A DNA stretch of 5,763 nt, taken from contig CAZWUZ010000245.1 of assembly GCA_964637655.1 (NCBI GenBank), positions 1 through 5,763 on the forward strand, read 5' to 3'. A program made the position numbers and the translations under genes. Position 1 is the first letter of the stretch, and the number at the start of each line of letters is the position of its first letter. This DNA comes from CAZWUZ01 sp964637655 [NCBI: uncultured bacterium]. GTDB lineage: Bacteria; DAOPZR01. The notes beneath the pieces were generated by a model. That model worked only from the letters and a program-made list of their open reading frames with translations. It was not told the origin of the DNA and ran no database searches. Positions 1-4,078 of the stretch are shown here, one piece after another.

Positions 1-660
1 CATTACCCGCAGGCGGTCGGCTGCTTCAGCGTCAGCGGTGGTGAGCATCCCCCCCTCACCGCAGACCAGGTTCTTGGTCGCATAGAAAGAAAAGCAGGCG
101 AAGTCGCCGAGCGTCGCGACGTGGCGGCCCCGGTAGCGGGTCTCCGTAGCATGCGCCGCGTCGCTGATCACCTTCAGGCCATGGCGCGATGCCAGCGCCA
201 GCAGTTCGTCCATGGCGCAGGGATTGCCGGCAAAATGCACGGGGAGCAGCGCCCGGGTCCGCGGCGTAATGGCCGCGGCGACGGCCGCCGGATTAAGCAG
301 CAGCCGCTCCGTTTCGACATCGACAAAGACCGGGGTGGCACCGGCGGCGAGAATCGCCTCCGCTGTGGCCGCGAACGTGAACGGGGTGGTGATTACCTCG
401 TCGCCGGACCCGATGCCGGCAGCCACCAGTGCGAGGTGCAGCGCGCCCGTGCAATGCGCGACCGCCACTGCCTGTCGCGCGGCGCAGTAGGCGGCAAATT
501 CGCGTTCGAAGCGCGCCACCAGCGGCCCGGTCGACAGCCATCCAGCCCGCATCGTGGCAACGACCTCGTCGATTTCCGCTTCGCCGATGACGGGTTTGCC
601 GTACACGAGCTGCTGCGGCCGCACCGGTGCGCCCCCGTCAATTGCCCGTTGGTTGCTCAC
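1..660 (-). CDS. DegT/DnrJ/EryC1/StrS family PLP-dependent sugar aminotransferase (3' end outside window)
   Basis: This enzyme transfers an amino group, usually from glutamate, to a keto-sugar nucleotide in the cytoplasm, making amino sugars for surface polysaccharide. The first 220 residues are present; the family is usually about 360-400 aa, and the rest lies beyond position 1. Visible marks are an N-terminal AIDGGAPVRP and YGKPVIGEAEI (6-30), GWLSTGP (40-46), the cofactor phosphate-loop motif TGALHLAL (71-78), SDAAHA with the pyridine-binding Asp167, and SFYATKNLVCGEGG, in which Lys196 is the Schiff-base lysine. The GTG start at 660 is preferred because it gives the family's usual N-terminus and has AAGGA 12 bases upstream; an in-frame TTG four codons earlier is the alternative. 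It starts 8 bases after the epimerase gene, so the two are surely co-transcribed. The substrate cannot be read; a WbpE/WlbC-like 3-keto-uronate role is possible because a WlbA-like dehydrogenase lies nearby. Confidence 0.95.
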   Translation of the reverse strand, partial: MSNQRAIDGGAPVRPQQLVYGKPVIGEAEIDEVVATMRAGWLSTGPLVARFEREFAAYCAARQAVAVAHCTGALHLALVAAGIGSGDEVITTPFTFAATAEAILAAGATPVFVDVETERLLLNPAAVAAAITPRTRALLPVHFAGNPCAMDELLALASRHGLKVISDAAHATETRYRGRHVATLGDFACFSFYATKNLVCGEGGMLTTADAEAADRLRVM

Positions 661-668
661 TGCTCTGG

Positions 669-1547
669 TCAATCCTTCCGCGTTTCGTTCAGTTCGTGCA
701 GCAGGTCGAGCAGGCCCTGCCCGAGATCGATCTGCGGGTTGGGGACCAGCTTGCGCGCCAGGCGCGGCTTGAAGACGTAGGGAGTGATCTCGTAATGCGA
801 CGCTTCCGTCGCCGGCTGGAAATTGACCTGCACCTGCCGGTGCGGGGCGAGCATCTCCTGCACCATGGTGAGCAGGTCGGCGATGCGGATGGCGGTGCCG
901 CCGGTGAGAATGAGGTGCTGGTTGGCATAGGCCGGGGCGAGGATGGCGACGCTGCTCTGCGCCGCATCGAACGCGTGGATGTACTCGCGCAGTTCGTTGC
1001 CGTCACCCATGCGGTTGATGACGCCGTCCCGGAGCGCCGCGCGGAGCATGGCCCGCACCCAGTTGCGCGCGTCGCTGCGCGGCCCGTAGACCGAGCCGTA
1101 GCGCAGGATGGTGTAGTCGAGCCCGTAGCGCTGCTGGTATTCCTCGACGAGCAGTTCACATGCCTGCTTGCTGCAGCGGTAGAACGAGCCCTTGTCGCTA
1201 TAGACGTAGACGGAGCTGGCGAAAACGAAGCGCTGCGCCCCGGCCGTGCGCGCCGCGGCCAGCAGATTGGCGGTGCCGACCACGTTGGCGGTGATCACGC
1301 CGGTCGGATCGTCCGCCGCCTCGTCGATATCCGCCACCCCGGCAAAGTTGTAGACAGCGCCGGCGCCGGCGCAGGCGGCGGCCACCGCTGCGCGGTCGAG
1401 CACGTCGCCGGTGATCATTGTCTGCTGCGGCTGCAGCCACGGCGAAGGGACGCGATCGAAGATGACCACGTCGTGCCCGGCCGCCGTAAGCGCATCCGCC
1501 ACATGGCTGCCGAGAAAGCCGCTGCCGCCTGCCACCAGTATCTTCAT
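669..1547 (-). CDS. NAD-dependent epimerase/dehydratase (extended SDR, nucleotide-sugar type)
   Basis: This 292-aa cytoplasmic enzyme belongs to the extended short-chain dehydrogenase family that epimerises, dehydrates or reduces nucleotide sugars using bound NAD(P). Visible features are the Rossmann loop GGSGFLG (7-13), an acidic residue after the second strand (Asp31, favouring NAD), GDVLD (47-51), NFAG (68-71), the catalytic Ser region SSVYVY (111-116), the Tyr-x-x-x-Lys pair YRCSK (Tyr123, Lys127) and RYGSVYGPR (149-157). The length is slightly short for the family (usually 300-340). An upstream in-frame ATG at 1640 was rejected: it adds 31 residues of low quality before MKILVAGG, whereas the ATG at 1547 is preceded by a strong AAGGAGAAGG site. 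The gene lies 134 bases downstream of the regulator gene and 8 bases before the aminotransferase, consistent with one operon. The exact substrate (epimerase, 4,6-dehydratase or 4-reductase) cannot be decided from sequence by eye. Confidence 0.95.
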   Translation of the reverse strand: MKILVAGGSGFLGSHVADALTAAGHDVVIFDRVPSPWLQPQQTMITGDVLDRAAVAAACAGAGAVYNFAGVADIDEAADDPTGVITANVVGTANLLAAARTAGAQRFVFASSVYVYSDKGSFYRCSKQACELLVEEYQQRYGLDYTILRYGSVYGPRSDARNWVRAMLRAALRDGVINRMGDGNELREYIHAFDAAQSSVAILAPAYANQHLILTGGTAIRIADLLTMVQEMLAPHRQVQVNFQPATEASHYEITPYVFKPRLARKLVPNPQIDLGQGLLDLLHELNETRKD

Positions 1548-1560
1548 CGACACCTTCTCC
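1548..1560 (-). promoter_or_regulatory. Ribosome binding site deciding the epimerase start
   Basis: On the minus strand AAGGAGAAGG ends five bases before the ATG at 1547. This fixes the start at MKILVAGG rather than at the longer in-frame ATG at 1640. Confidence 0.7.
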
Positions 1561-1644
1561 TTCCCCGCCCGCTGGCGGTTCCTGCTCTGATCAGTTGGCG
1601 GCGCCGCCGGCCGGAACGCGGTCGACGCTGCGTACTGCACTGCT

Positions 1645-1674
1645 GGATCCCCGATTGAAAACTTCGGGGATGAC
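1645..1674. repeat. GATCCCCGA/TCGGGGATGAC palindromic repeat, copy 1
   Basis: Thirty-base imperfect palindrome starting GGATCCCCGATTG and ending CTTCGGGGATGAC. The stem arms are ATCCCCGA (1647-1654) and TCGGGGAT (1664-1671). It lies 8 bases past the regulator's stop codon, in the gap before the epimerase gene. It is not followed by a T-run on either strand, so it is a repeat element rather than a canonical terminator, though it could still slow 3' decay of the upstream message. The other copies begin at 2413, 3940 and 4039 in the same orientation. Confidence 0.88.
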
Positions 1675-1681
1675 AGACTGA

Positions 1682-2260
1682 CTACACGACGAGGAGGGTT
1701 ATGCCCGCCGGCAGGTTCTGCAGGCGGGACTGCTCCTCCTGTGACACGATCAGCACGGCGCCGGCCGGCAGTTCCTCCGGCAGGCGCACGGGATGATTGA
1801 ACTTGCTGCGCACCGTCAGCGGGAAATCGACAAAACCCGCGAAGTTGAGATTGAGGTCGAGCACGCCGAGGTAGACGAGTTTGCTGAAATCACCCGTGCC
1901 GAAAATGTGCACGGGCGCGGCCGTAGCGGCGGTGAGCGTCGTCAGTTTCTCCGTCAGCGACTGCTGCGCGCTGGCAAAGTAGCGCGCATTCATCTTGATA
2001 AAATGGAGGTTGTAATTGGCGCGCTCGCGGAAGCCCGCCGGGGTGAGGAGATACTGCAGCGTGCGGGCATTGCCCAGTTTCTTTATCTTGATGAACCCCT
2101 TCTGCGAAAGTTTCTTGAGAAAGAGGTTGACCATGCCGAGCGAAATGTCGAGACGGGTCGCCAGCTGGCGCTGTGAATTGACACCATCACCCACTTCGCT
2201 GATGAGCGCGAACTCCTTTTCCGTCAACTGGGAAGCGATGGGTACCGAGTTGTTGTTCAT
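1682..2260 (-). CDS. EPS-associated MarR-type winged-helix regulator with C-terminal Rossmann-like domain
   Basis: A 192-aa putative transcription regulator. Residues 12-75 form a winged helix: RQLATRLDISLGMVNLFLKK (31-50) is the helix-turn-helix, followed by a basic wing (KIKKLGNAR) and YLLTPAGFRERA (70-81). This SLGxVN...YLLTPxG pattern is what I recognise from the MarR-like regulators found in exopolysaccharide loci, which are usually only about 100 aa. Residues 82-115 look like a helical linker. Residues 117-192 are an extra domain opening with VHIFGTGDFSKL, a glycine-rich nucleotide-binding-like turn, then strand-like segments (FAGFVDFP; GAVLIVSQ; GITLLVV). This resembles the Rossmann-like parts of sugar-nucleotide enzymes and suggests ligand sensing (inference). 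The start at 2260 has GGGGA close upstream. A strong promoter with an overlapping palindrome precedes it, so autoregulation and control of the downstream sugar genes is a reasonable guess. Confidence 0.88.
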   Translation of the reverse strand: MNNNSVPIASQLTEKEFALISEVGDGVNSQRQLATRLDISLGMVNLFLKKLSQKGFIKIKKLGNARTLQYLLTPAGFRERANYNLHFIKMNARYFASAQQSLTEKLTTLTAATAAPVHIFGTGDFSKLVYLGVLDLNLNFAGFVDFPLTVRSKFNHPVRLPEELPAGAVLIVSQEEQSRLQNLPAGITLLVV

Positions 2261-2275
2261 TCTTCCCCACGCACA

Positions 2276-2292
2276 TGTTCATTCATTGAACA
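2276..2292. promoter_or_regulatory. Candidate operator palindrome over the regulator's transcription start
   Basis: A perfect inverted repeat TGTTCA-ttcat-TGAACA lies immediately downstream of the -10 box (2294-2299) and covers the expected start of transcription near 2287. A site here would let a bound dimer block RNA polymerase. That the winged-helix protein encoded directly downstream binds it is inference. Confidence 0.5.
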
Positions 2293-2293
2293 C

Positions 2294-2321
2294 ATTATAC
2301 CACAATTCACCGTTTTGTCAA
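2294..2321 (-). promoter_or_regulatory. Strong sigma70-type promoter of the regulator gene
   Basis: Read on the minus strand there is a perfect -35 TTGACA (2321-2316), a 16-base spacer, and a perfect -10 TATAAT (2299-2294) preceded by TGG, an extended -10. Predicted transcription starts near 2287, about 27 bases before the ATG at 2260. It is the best promoter in the window and probably serves the regulator, epimerase and aminotransferase genes together. Confidence 0.82.
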
Positions 2322-2412
2322 GAGGATATGCGAATTGCCAGCACAAATTTCAGGTTGCGGCTATGCCCGCATATCATTCAATTATATCGGCATTTATGCA
2401 TTCCAACATAAT

Positions 2413-2462
2413 GGATCCCCGATTCCCCCGATTACATATTTCGGGGGCAATTCGGGGATGAC
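2413..2462. repeat. Palindromic repeat, copy 2, with a second hairpin nested inside
   Basis: Same outer arms as the other copies: ATCCCCGA at 2415-2422 and TCGGGGAT at 2452-2459, ending in GATGAC. Between them sits an inner inverted repeat, CCCCCGA (2425-2431) and TCGGGGG (2441-2447), around an AT-rich loop. The copy is therefore longer than the 30-base standard unit and could fold into one extended stem. Confidence 0.85.
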
Positions 2463-2532
2463 CGGTCGAAGCAGAAAACGTCGTACAGTTGCGCGTTCCG
2501 GGGGACGACGGGATGTATCCGGCGAACTGCAA

Positions 2533-2612
2533 CTACGGGCGGGTGCCGAGGACCTTGTTCGCCTTCTCCAGCACGGCAAAGCAGGGGCGCATTTCACCGT
2601 GCTGCCCGCCAT
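2533..2612 (-). pseudogene. Remnant copy of the 3' end of the small membrane-protein gene
   Basis: Positions 2533-2580 match 2941-2988, the last 15 codons plus stop of the membrane-protein gene, at 47 of 48 bases. The fragment still reads FAVLEKANKVLGTRP-stop against FAVLEKANKALGTRP-stop. Upstream the similarity decays quickly but a trace continues to about 2612: an ATG aligned with the intact gene's internal Met87 codon, then GGGCAGC-like sequence. No membrane segments remain. A 19-residue ORF (2533-2592) could be read from this ATG, but I see no ribosome site for it. It looks like a leftover of duplication or recombination. Confidence 0.72.
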
Positions 2613-2618
2613 CAATTG

Positions 2619-2627
2619 TGGTATACT
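2619..2627 (+). promoter_or_regulatory. Possible extended -10 element on the plus strand
   Basis: TGGTATACT is an extended -10 inside AATTGTGGTATACTG. The same AATTGTGGTATA core occurs in the regulator's promoter on the other strand. No good -35 is visible at the right distance. Transcription from it would start near 2634, inside the ribosome site of the ORF at 2644, so it may not be that gene's promoter. Confidence 0.35.
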
Positions 2628-2643
2628 GAATCAGGAGGGTGTC

Positions 2644-2736
2644 ATGCAACCGCGCAGGCCGTGGTTGCGCAACCCCGTTCCTGTGCTGGCCACGCCGCTA
2701 CAATTGCTTGCGGAGGAAAACGATGAAGAAAACTGA
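2644..2736 (+). CDS. Putative 30-aa leader or microprotein overlapping the next small gene
   Basis: The reading frame MQPRRPWLRNP... ending LLAEENDEEN-stop has an excellent ribosome site: AGGAGGG ends four bases before its ATG. Its last 14 bases overlap the start of the 57-aa gene at 2723, so translation of the two is probably coupled. The peptide is basic and proline-rich at its start and acidic at its end. I do not recognise a family. It could be a leader peptide controlling access to the next gene, one half of a small two-gene module, or a chance ORF; the strong ribosome site is the main support. Confidence 0.5.
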   Translation: MQPRRPWLRNPVPVLATPLQLLAEENDEEN

Positions 2737-2896
2737 TGACGGTGTCGGGGAGATTCGCGCGATCCGCCGGGCGATGACCAGCGAGGCAGGCGGCGACATC
2801 GCCCGCTATGTGGACATGGTGCGTGCCGTCGAAAAAGAGCTGCCGGAACAGTTGCGGGTTCCCCCGCCCCCGCAGGAAAAACGCAAGGCAGGATAA
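2723..2896 (+). CDS. Small hypothetical protein, 57 aa, antitoxin-like in size and style
   Basis: The ORF starts at an ATG preceded by GGAGG six bases upstream and encodes MKKTDDGVGEIRAIRRAMT... with a highly charged, probably helical body (about 8-45) and a proline-rich basic tail (RVPPPPQEKRKAG). The EIRAIRR...DIARYVDMVRAVEKEL pattern resembles a loose group of very small proteins with EVRxIR...D...Y openings that are common in Geobacter-like genomes; their function is unknown to me. A longer upstream in-frame ATG (2639) was rejected because it lacks the ribosome site. It is the only convincing plus-strand gene here and converges with the membrane-protein gene, whose stop is 44 bases away. 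No adjacent toxin is recognisable. Confidence 0.7.
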   Translation: MKKTDDGVGEIRAIRRAMTSEAGGDIARYVDMVRAVEKELPEQLRVPPPPQEKRKAG

Positions 2897-2940
2897 TCAC
2901 TGCGCCCGCACTGCTGGCGAGTCGCCGTGCAGCGTCCCGG

Positions 2941-3258
2941 CTACGGGCGGGTGCCGAGGGCCTTGTTCGCCTTCTCCAGCACGGCAAAGATGTCGTGCAT
3001 GACGTTGCTGCCACGCCCGATGATGACCCCGGTGAGCAGCCAGTCAATCAGGAAGTGCGCGCTGTTGGCGTCGCCGGGGAGAACGCCAAGGGCATGCAGG
3101 ATGCCGGTGCGGGTGGTGACGGTGAGCGCCACCGCGAGGAAGAGCGCGGCGAGGCGCATGGTGCGCGGCTGCGGCTTGCGCCCGAGCAGGTCCTTGACGA
3201 TGCCGAGCACCTTCTCGATGATAACTGCCAGCACCAGGATGATGAGCAGTTCCTTCAT
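2941..3258 (-). CDS. Small integral membrane protein, holin-like, 105 aa
   Basis: Three hydrophobic segments are visible: 4-20 (LLIILVLAVIIEKVLG), about 34-49 (MRLAALFLAVALTVTT) and about 69-82 (FLIDWLLTGVIIGR). The C-terminus is short, charged and probably cytoplasmic (DIFAVLEKANKALGTRP). The sequence WLLTGVIIGRGSNVMHDI reminds me of small phage-holin-like membrane proteins that carry an LTG-II-RGSN-HD signature, but I cannot assign lysis activity and see no endolysin beside it. The ATG at 3258 has GGAG seven bases upstream. Its 3' end is duplicated at 2533-2580. It is convergent with the 57-aa gene and lies downstream of a two-hairpin repeat. Alternative roles are a small transport or polysaccharide-export accessory, or an orphan prophage remnant. 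Confidence 0.75.
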   Translation of the reverse strand: MKELLIILVLAVIIEKVLGIVKDLLGRKPQPRTMRLAALFLAVALTVTTRTGILHALGVLPGDANSAHFLIDWLLTGVIIGRGSNVMHDIFAVLEKANKALGTRP

Positions 3259-3297
3259 GGCTTACTCCGCGCGGAAGCATCCGCCGGTCAACCGCCC

Positions 3298-3366
3298 CCT
3301 CATCCAACCTTCCCCCTCAGGGGGAAGGCAAATCACCCGCTCCCGCCCGGCGGGAGAGGCGGAGGG
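3298..3366 (+). repeat. Two-hairpin CCTTCCCCC/CTCCCG composite repeat, copy A
   Basis: Hairpin one is CCTTCCCCC (3308-3316) with GGGGGAAGG (3320-3328). Hairpin two is CTCCCG (3340-3345) with CGGGAG (3351-3356). The order TCATCC, hairpin one, GGCAAAT, hairpin two matches the reverse complement of 5204-5285 closely; the first hairpin differs mainly by loss of a four-base GCGA loop. It is a REP/BIME-like intergenic element 40 bases upstream of the membrane-protein gene. Confidence 0.82.
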
Positions 3367-3462
3367 ACAGTTGCCCGTCAGGTAACATATCGGCAGGGGA
3401 TGGCAAAGAATCAAATTGACGCGGTTTCTTCAGTGTGCCGGAGGGCGTTTACTGGTGCGCCT
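3367..3462. other. Short intergenic stretch without a recognised element
   Basis: Between the composite repeat and the stop of the 39-aa ORF I see no gene, promoter or terminator I can support. Confidence 0.5.
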
Positions 3463-3582
3463 TCAGTATTCCGGCCATTCAGCCGGGGCAGGTGGCATAT
3501 CCAGTTCGGCGTCGCGCTGCTCTTCTACCGGGTCAAGTTTGGCGCATTCACGGGCAAGGCGATCGATGTCTTTGGGTGCCAT
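3463..3582 (-). CDS. Microprotein, 39 aa, downstream partner of the 66-aa gene
   Basis: The frame MAPKDIDRLARECAKLDP... ends in PAEWPEY followed by TGA. It has a strong ribosome site, AAAGGAG, seven bases before its ATG. It begins 44 bases after the stop of the 66-aa gene on the same strand, so the two form a likely small operon. The DIDRLARECAKLDP opening and the WPEY end resemble very short antitoxin-like proteins I recall from Desulfuromonadales, but I cannot name a family with certainty. The body is acidic and rich in charge, with a predicted N-terminal helix. Its small size means automated annotation could miss it. Confidence 0.65.
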   Translation of the reverse strand: MAPKDIDRLARECAKLDPVEEQRDAELDMPPAPAEWPEY

Positions 3583-3626
3583 GGTTGTTCTCCTTTGTAC
3601 CTAAACCTCCAAACAGCAGAACAGGT

Positions 3627-3827
3627 CTATGCCGCCCGGTGTTTGGCAATAAGCGCGCGCACTGCCGGAACGAGTTCTGTTGGAACCTCGATGACCGTCT
3701 GTCCTGACCGGGCAAGGGTCTCCTCATCCTCCGCCAATGCCTCAGCTTCATTTTGCTGCTCATAATGATTGACAACACGCTGCACGCGGGATTCGTCCCA
3801 CCCTTCCGGAAACCTATTTTCTGCCAT
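3627..3827 (-). CDS. Small acidic protein, 66 aa, antitoxin-like family
   Basis: The protein runs MAENRFPEGWDESRVQRVVN... through HYEQQNEAEALAEDEETL to a C-terminal IEVPTELVPAVRALIAKH. This FPxGWDExRVxxVxxHYExQ...AEDE...VPxELVPAVRxLIAKH pattern belongs to a widespread group of small uncharacterised proteins, often near toxin-antitoxin or mobile regions; the biochemical role is unknown to me. The ATG at 3827 is preferred over an in-frame ATG at 3917 because the extra 30 residues are translated repeat sequence and the pattern begins exactly here. An AGGA lies a few bases upstream, rather close. The 39-aa gene follows on the same strand. No recognisable toxin lies on either side. Confidence 0.8.
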   Translation of the reverse strand: MAENRFPEGWDESRVQRVVNHYEQQNEAEALAEDEETLARSGQTVIEVPTELVPAVRALIAKHRAA

Positions 3828-3859
3828 TGTTCCTGTTTCTCCGTCTGCGTTGCATTTCA

Positions 3860-3913
3860 TTCCCTCACCTGCCGCTCTGCGGCTTCCTCTCCCGCTGCTG
3901 CGGGAGAGGGGAA
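3860..3913 (+). repeat. CCTCTCCCGC/GCGGGAGAGG hairpin repeat, one-hairpin relative of the composite
   Basis: CCCTCACC is followed by a small hairpin GCCGC-tct-GCGGC (3871-3883) and a ten-pair hairpin CCTCTCCCGC (3886-3895) with GCGGGAGAGG (3900-3909). The lead-in CCCTCACC-TGCC matches that of the element at 5204, so this looks like a partial relative of the same repeat family. It sits just upstream of the 66-aa gene. Confidence 0.75.
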
Positions 3914-3939
3914 ACATGCAACTGATGACTACACCCGCT

Positions 3940-3969
3940 GGATCCCCGATAGAACAATTCGGGGATGAC
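3940..3969. repeat. GATCCCCGA/TCGGGGATGAC palindromic repeat, copy 3
   Basis: Arms ATCCCCGA (3942-3949) and TCGGGGAT (3959-3966) around a TAGAACAAT-type loop, ending GATGAC. A solitary right-hand half, GGGGATGAC, lies at 3993-4001 between copies 3 and 4 and may be a decayed copy. Confidence 0.88.
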
Positions 3970-4038
3970 TACATACAACACCAACACAACCTGGGGATGA
4001 CGGCATAAACGCTACAGCGACGGCGAACAACAACGGCT

Positions 4039-4068
4039 GGATCCCCGATTGAACAATTCGGGGATGAC
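4039..4068. repeat. GATCCCCGA/TCGGGGATGAC palindromic repeat, copy 4
   Basis: Arms ATCCCCGA (4041-4048) and TCGGGGAT (4058-4065) around TTGAACAAT. It lies 10 bases past the stop of the oxidoreductase gene. On the minus strand no U-tract follows, so it is not a standard terminator, although it could define that transcript's 3' end after processing. Confidence 0.88.
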
Positions 4069-4078
4069 AACCTGCCCC

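Larger units (their letters stand above)
2261..2643. other. Long gene-poor region: promoter, repeat and gene remnant
   Basis: No convincing intact gene lies in these 383 bases. From left to right it holds the regulator's leader, palindrome and promoter (2276-2321), an AT-rich stretch (about 2322-2412) in which I see nothing firm, a nested hairpin repeat (2413-2462), an unassigned GC-rich stretch (2463-2532), a duplicated gene 3' end (2533-2612), and a possible plus-strand promoter (about 2619-2627). Confidence 0.7.

Noticed and set aside
121-780. 219-codon plus-strand open frame
   Set aside because: Antisense to the DegT aminotransferase, whose reading frame contains the catalytic lysine motif; the translation is low-complexity Arg/Gly-rich.
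627-1658. 343-codon plus-strand open frame
   Set aside because: Antisense to the epimerase/dehydratase with clear Rossmann and YxxxK motifs; its translation shows no family signature.
2897-2940. Possible terminator between the convergent 57-aa and membrane-protein genes
   Set aside because: A short GGCGA-g-TCGCC palindrome flanked by GCAC/GTGC exists, but the loop is a single base, there is a bulge and no T-run.
2631-3047. 138-codon minus-strand open frame
   Set aside because: It runs opposite the plus-strand small gene and overlaps the membrane protein in another frame; its translation is Arg/Ser/Pro-rich shadow sequence including the repeated segment.
3361-3420. Possible promoters for the membrane-protein gene or on the plus strand (TTGACG near 3416)
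   Set aside because: No matching -10 lies at 16-18 bases; the best minus-strand pairing (TTGATT with TATGTT) has a 19-base spacer and a weak -10.
2995-3765. 256-codon plus-strand open frame
   Set aside because: It crosses the membrane-protein gene, a repeat element and both microprotein genes in antisense and has no recognisable domain or ribosome site.
1645-4068. Could the four hairpin repeats be a CRISPR array or rho-independent terminators?
   Set aside because: Spacing is irregular and hundreds of bases long with genes between, so it is not CRISPR. None is followed by a T-run on either strand, so a canonical terminator call is not supported.
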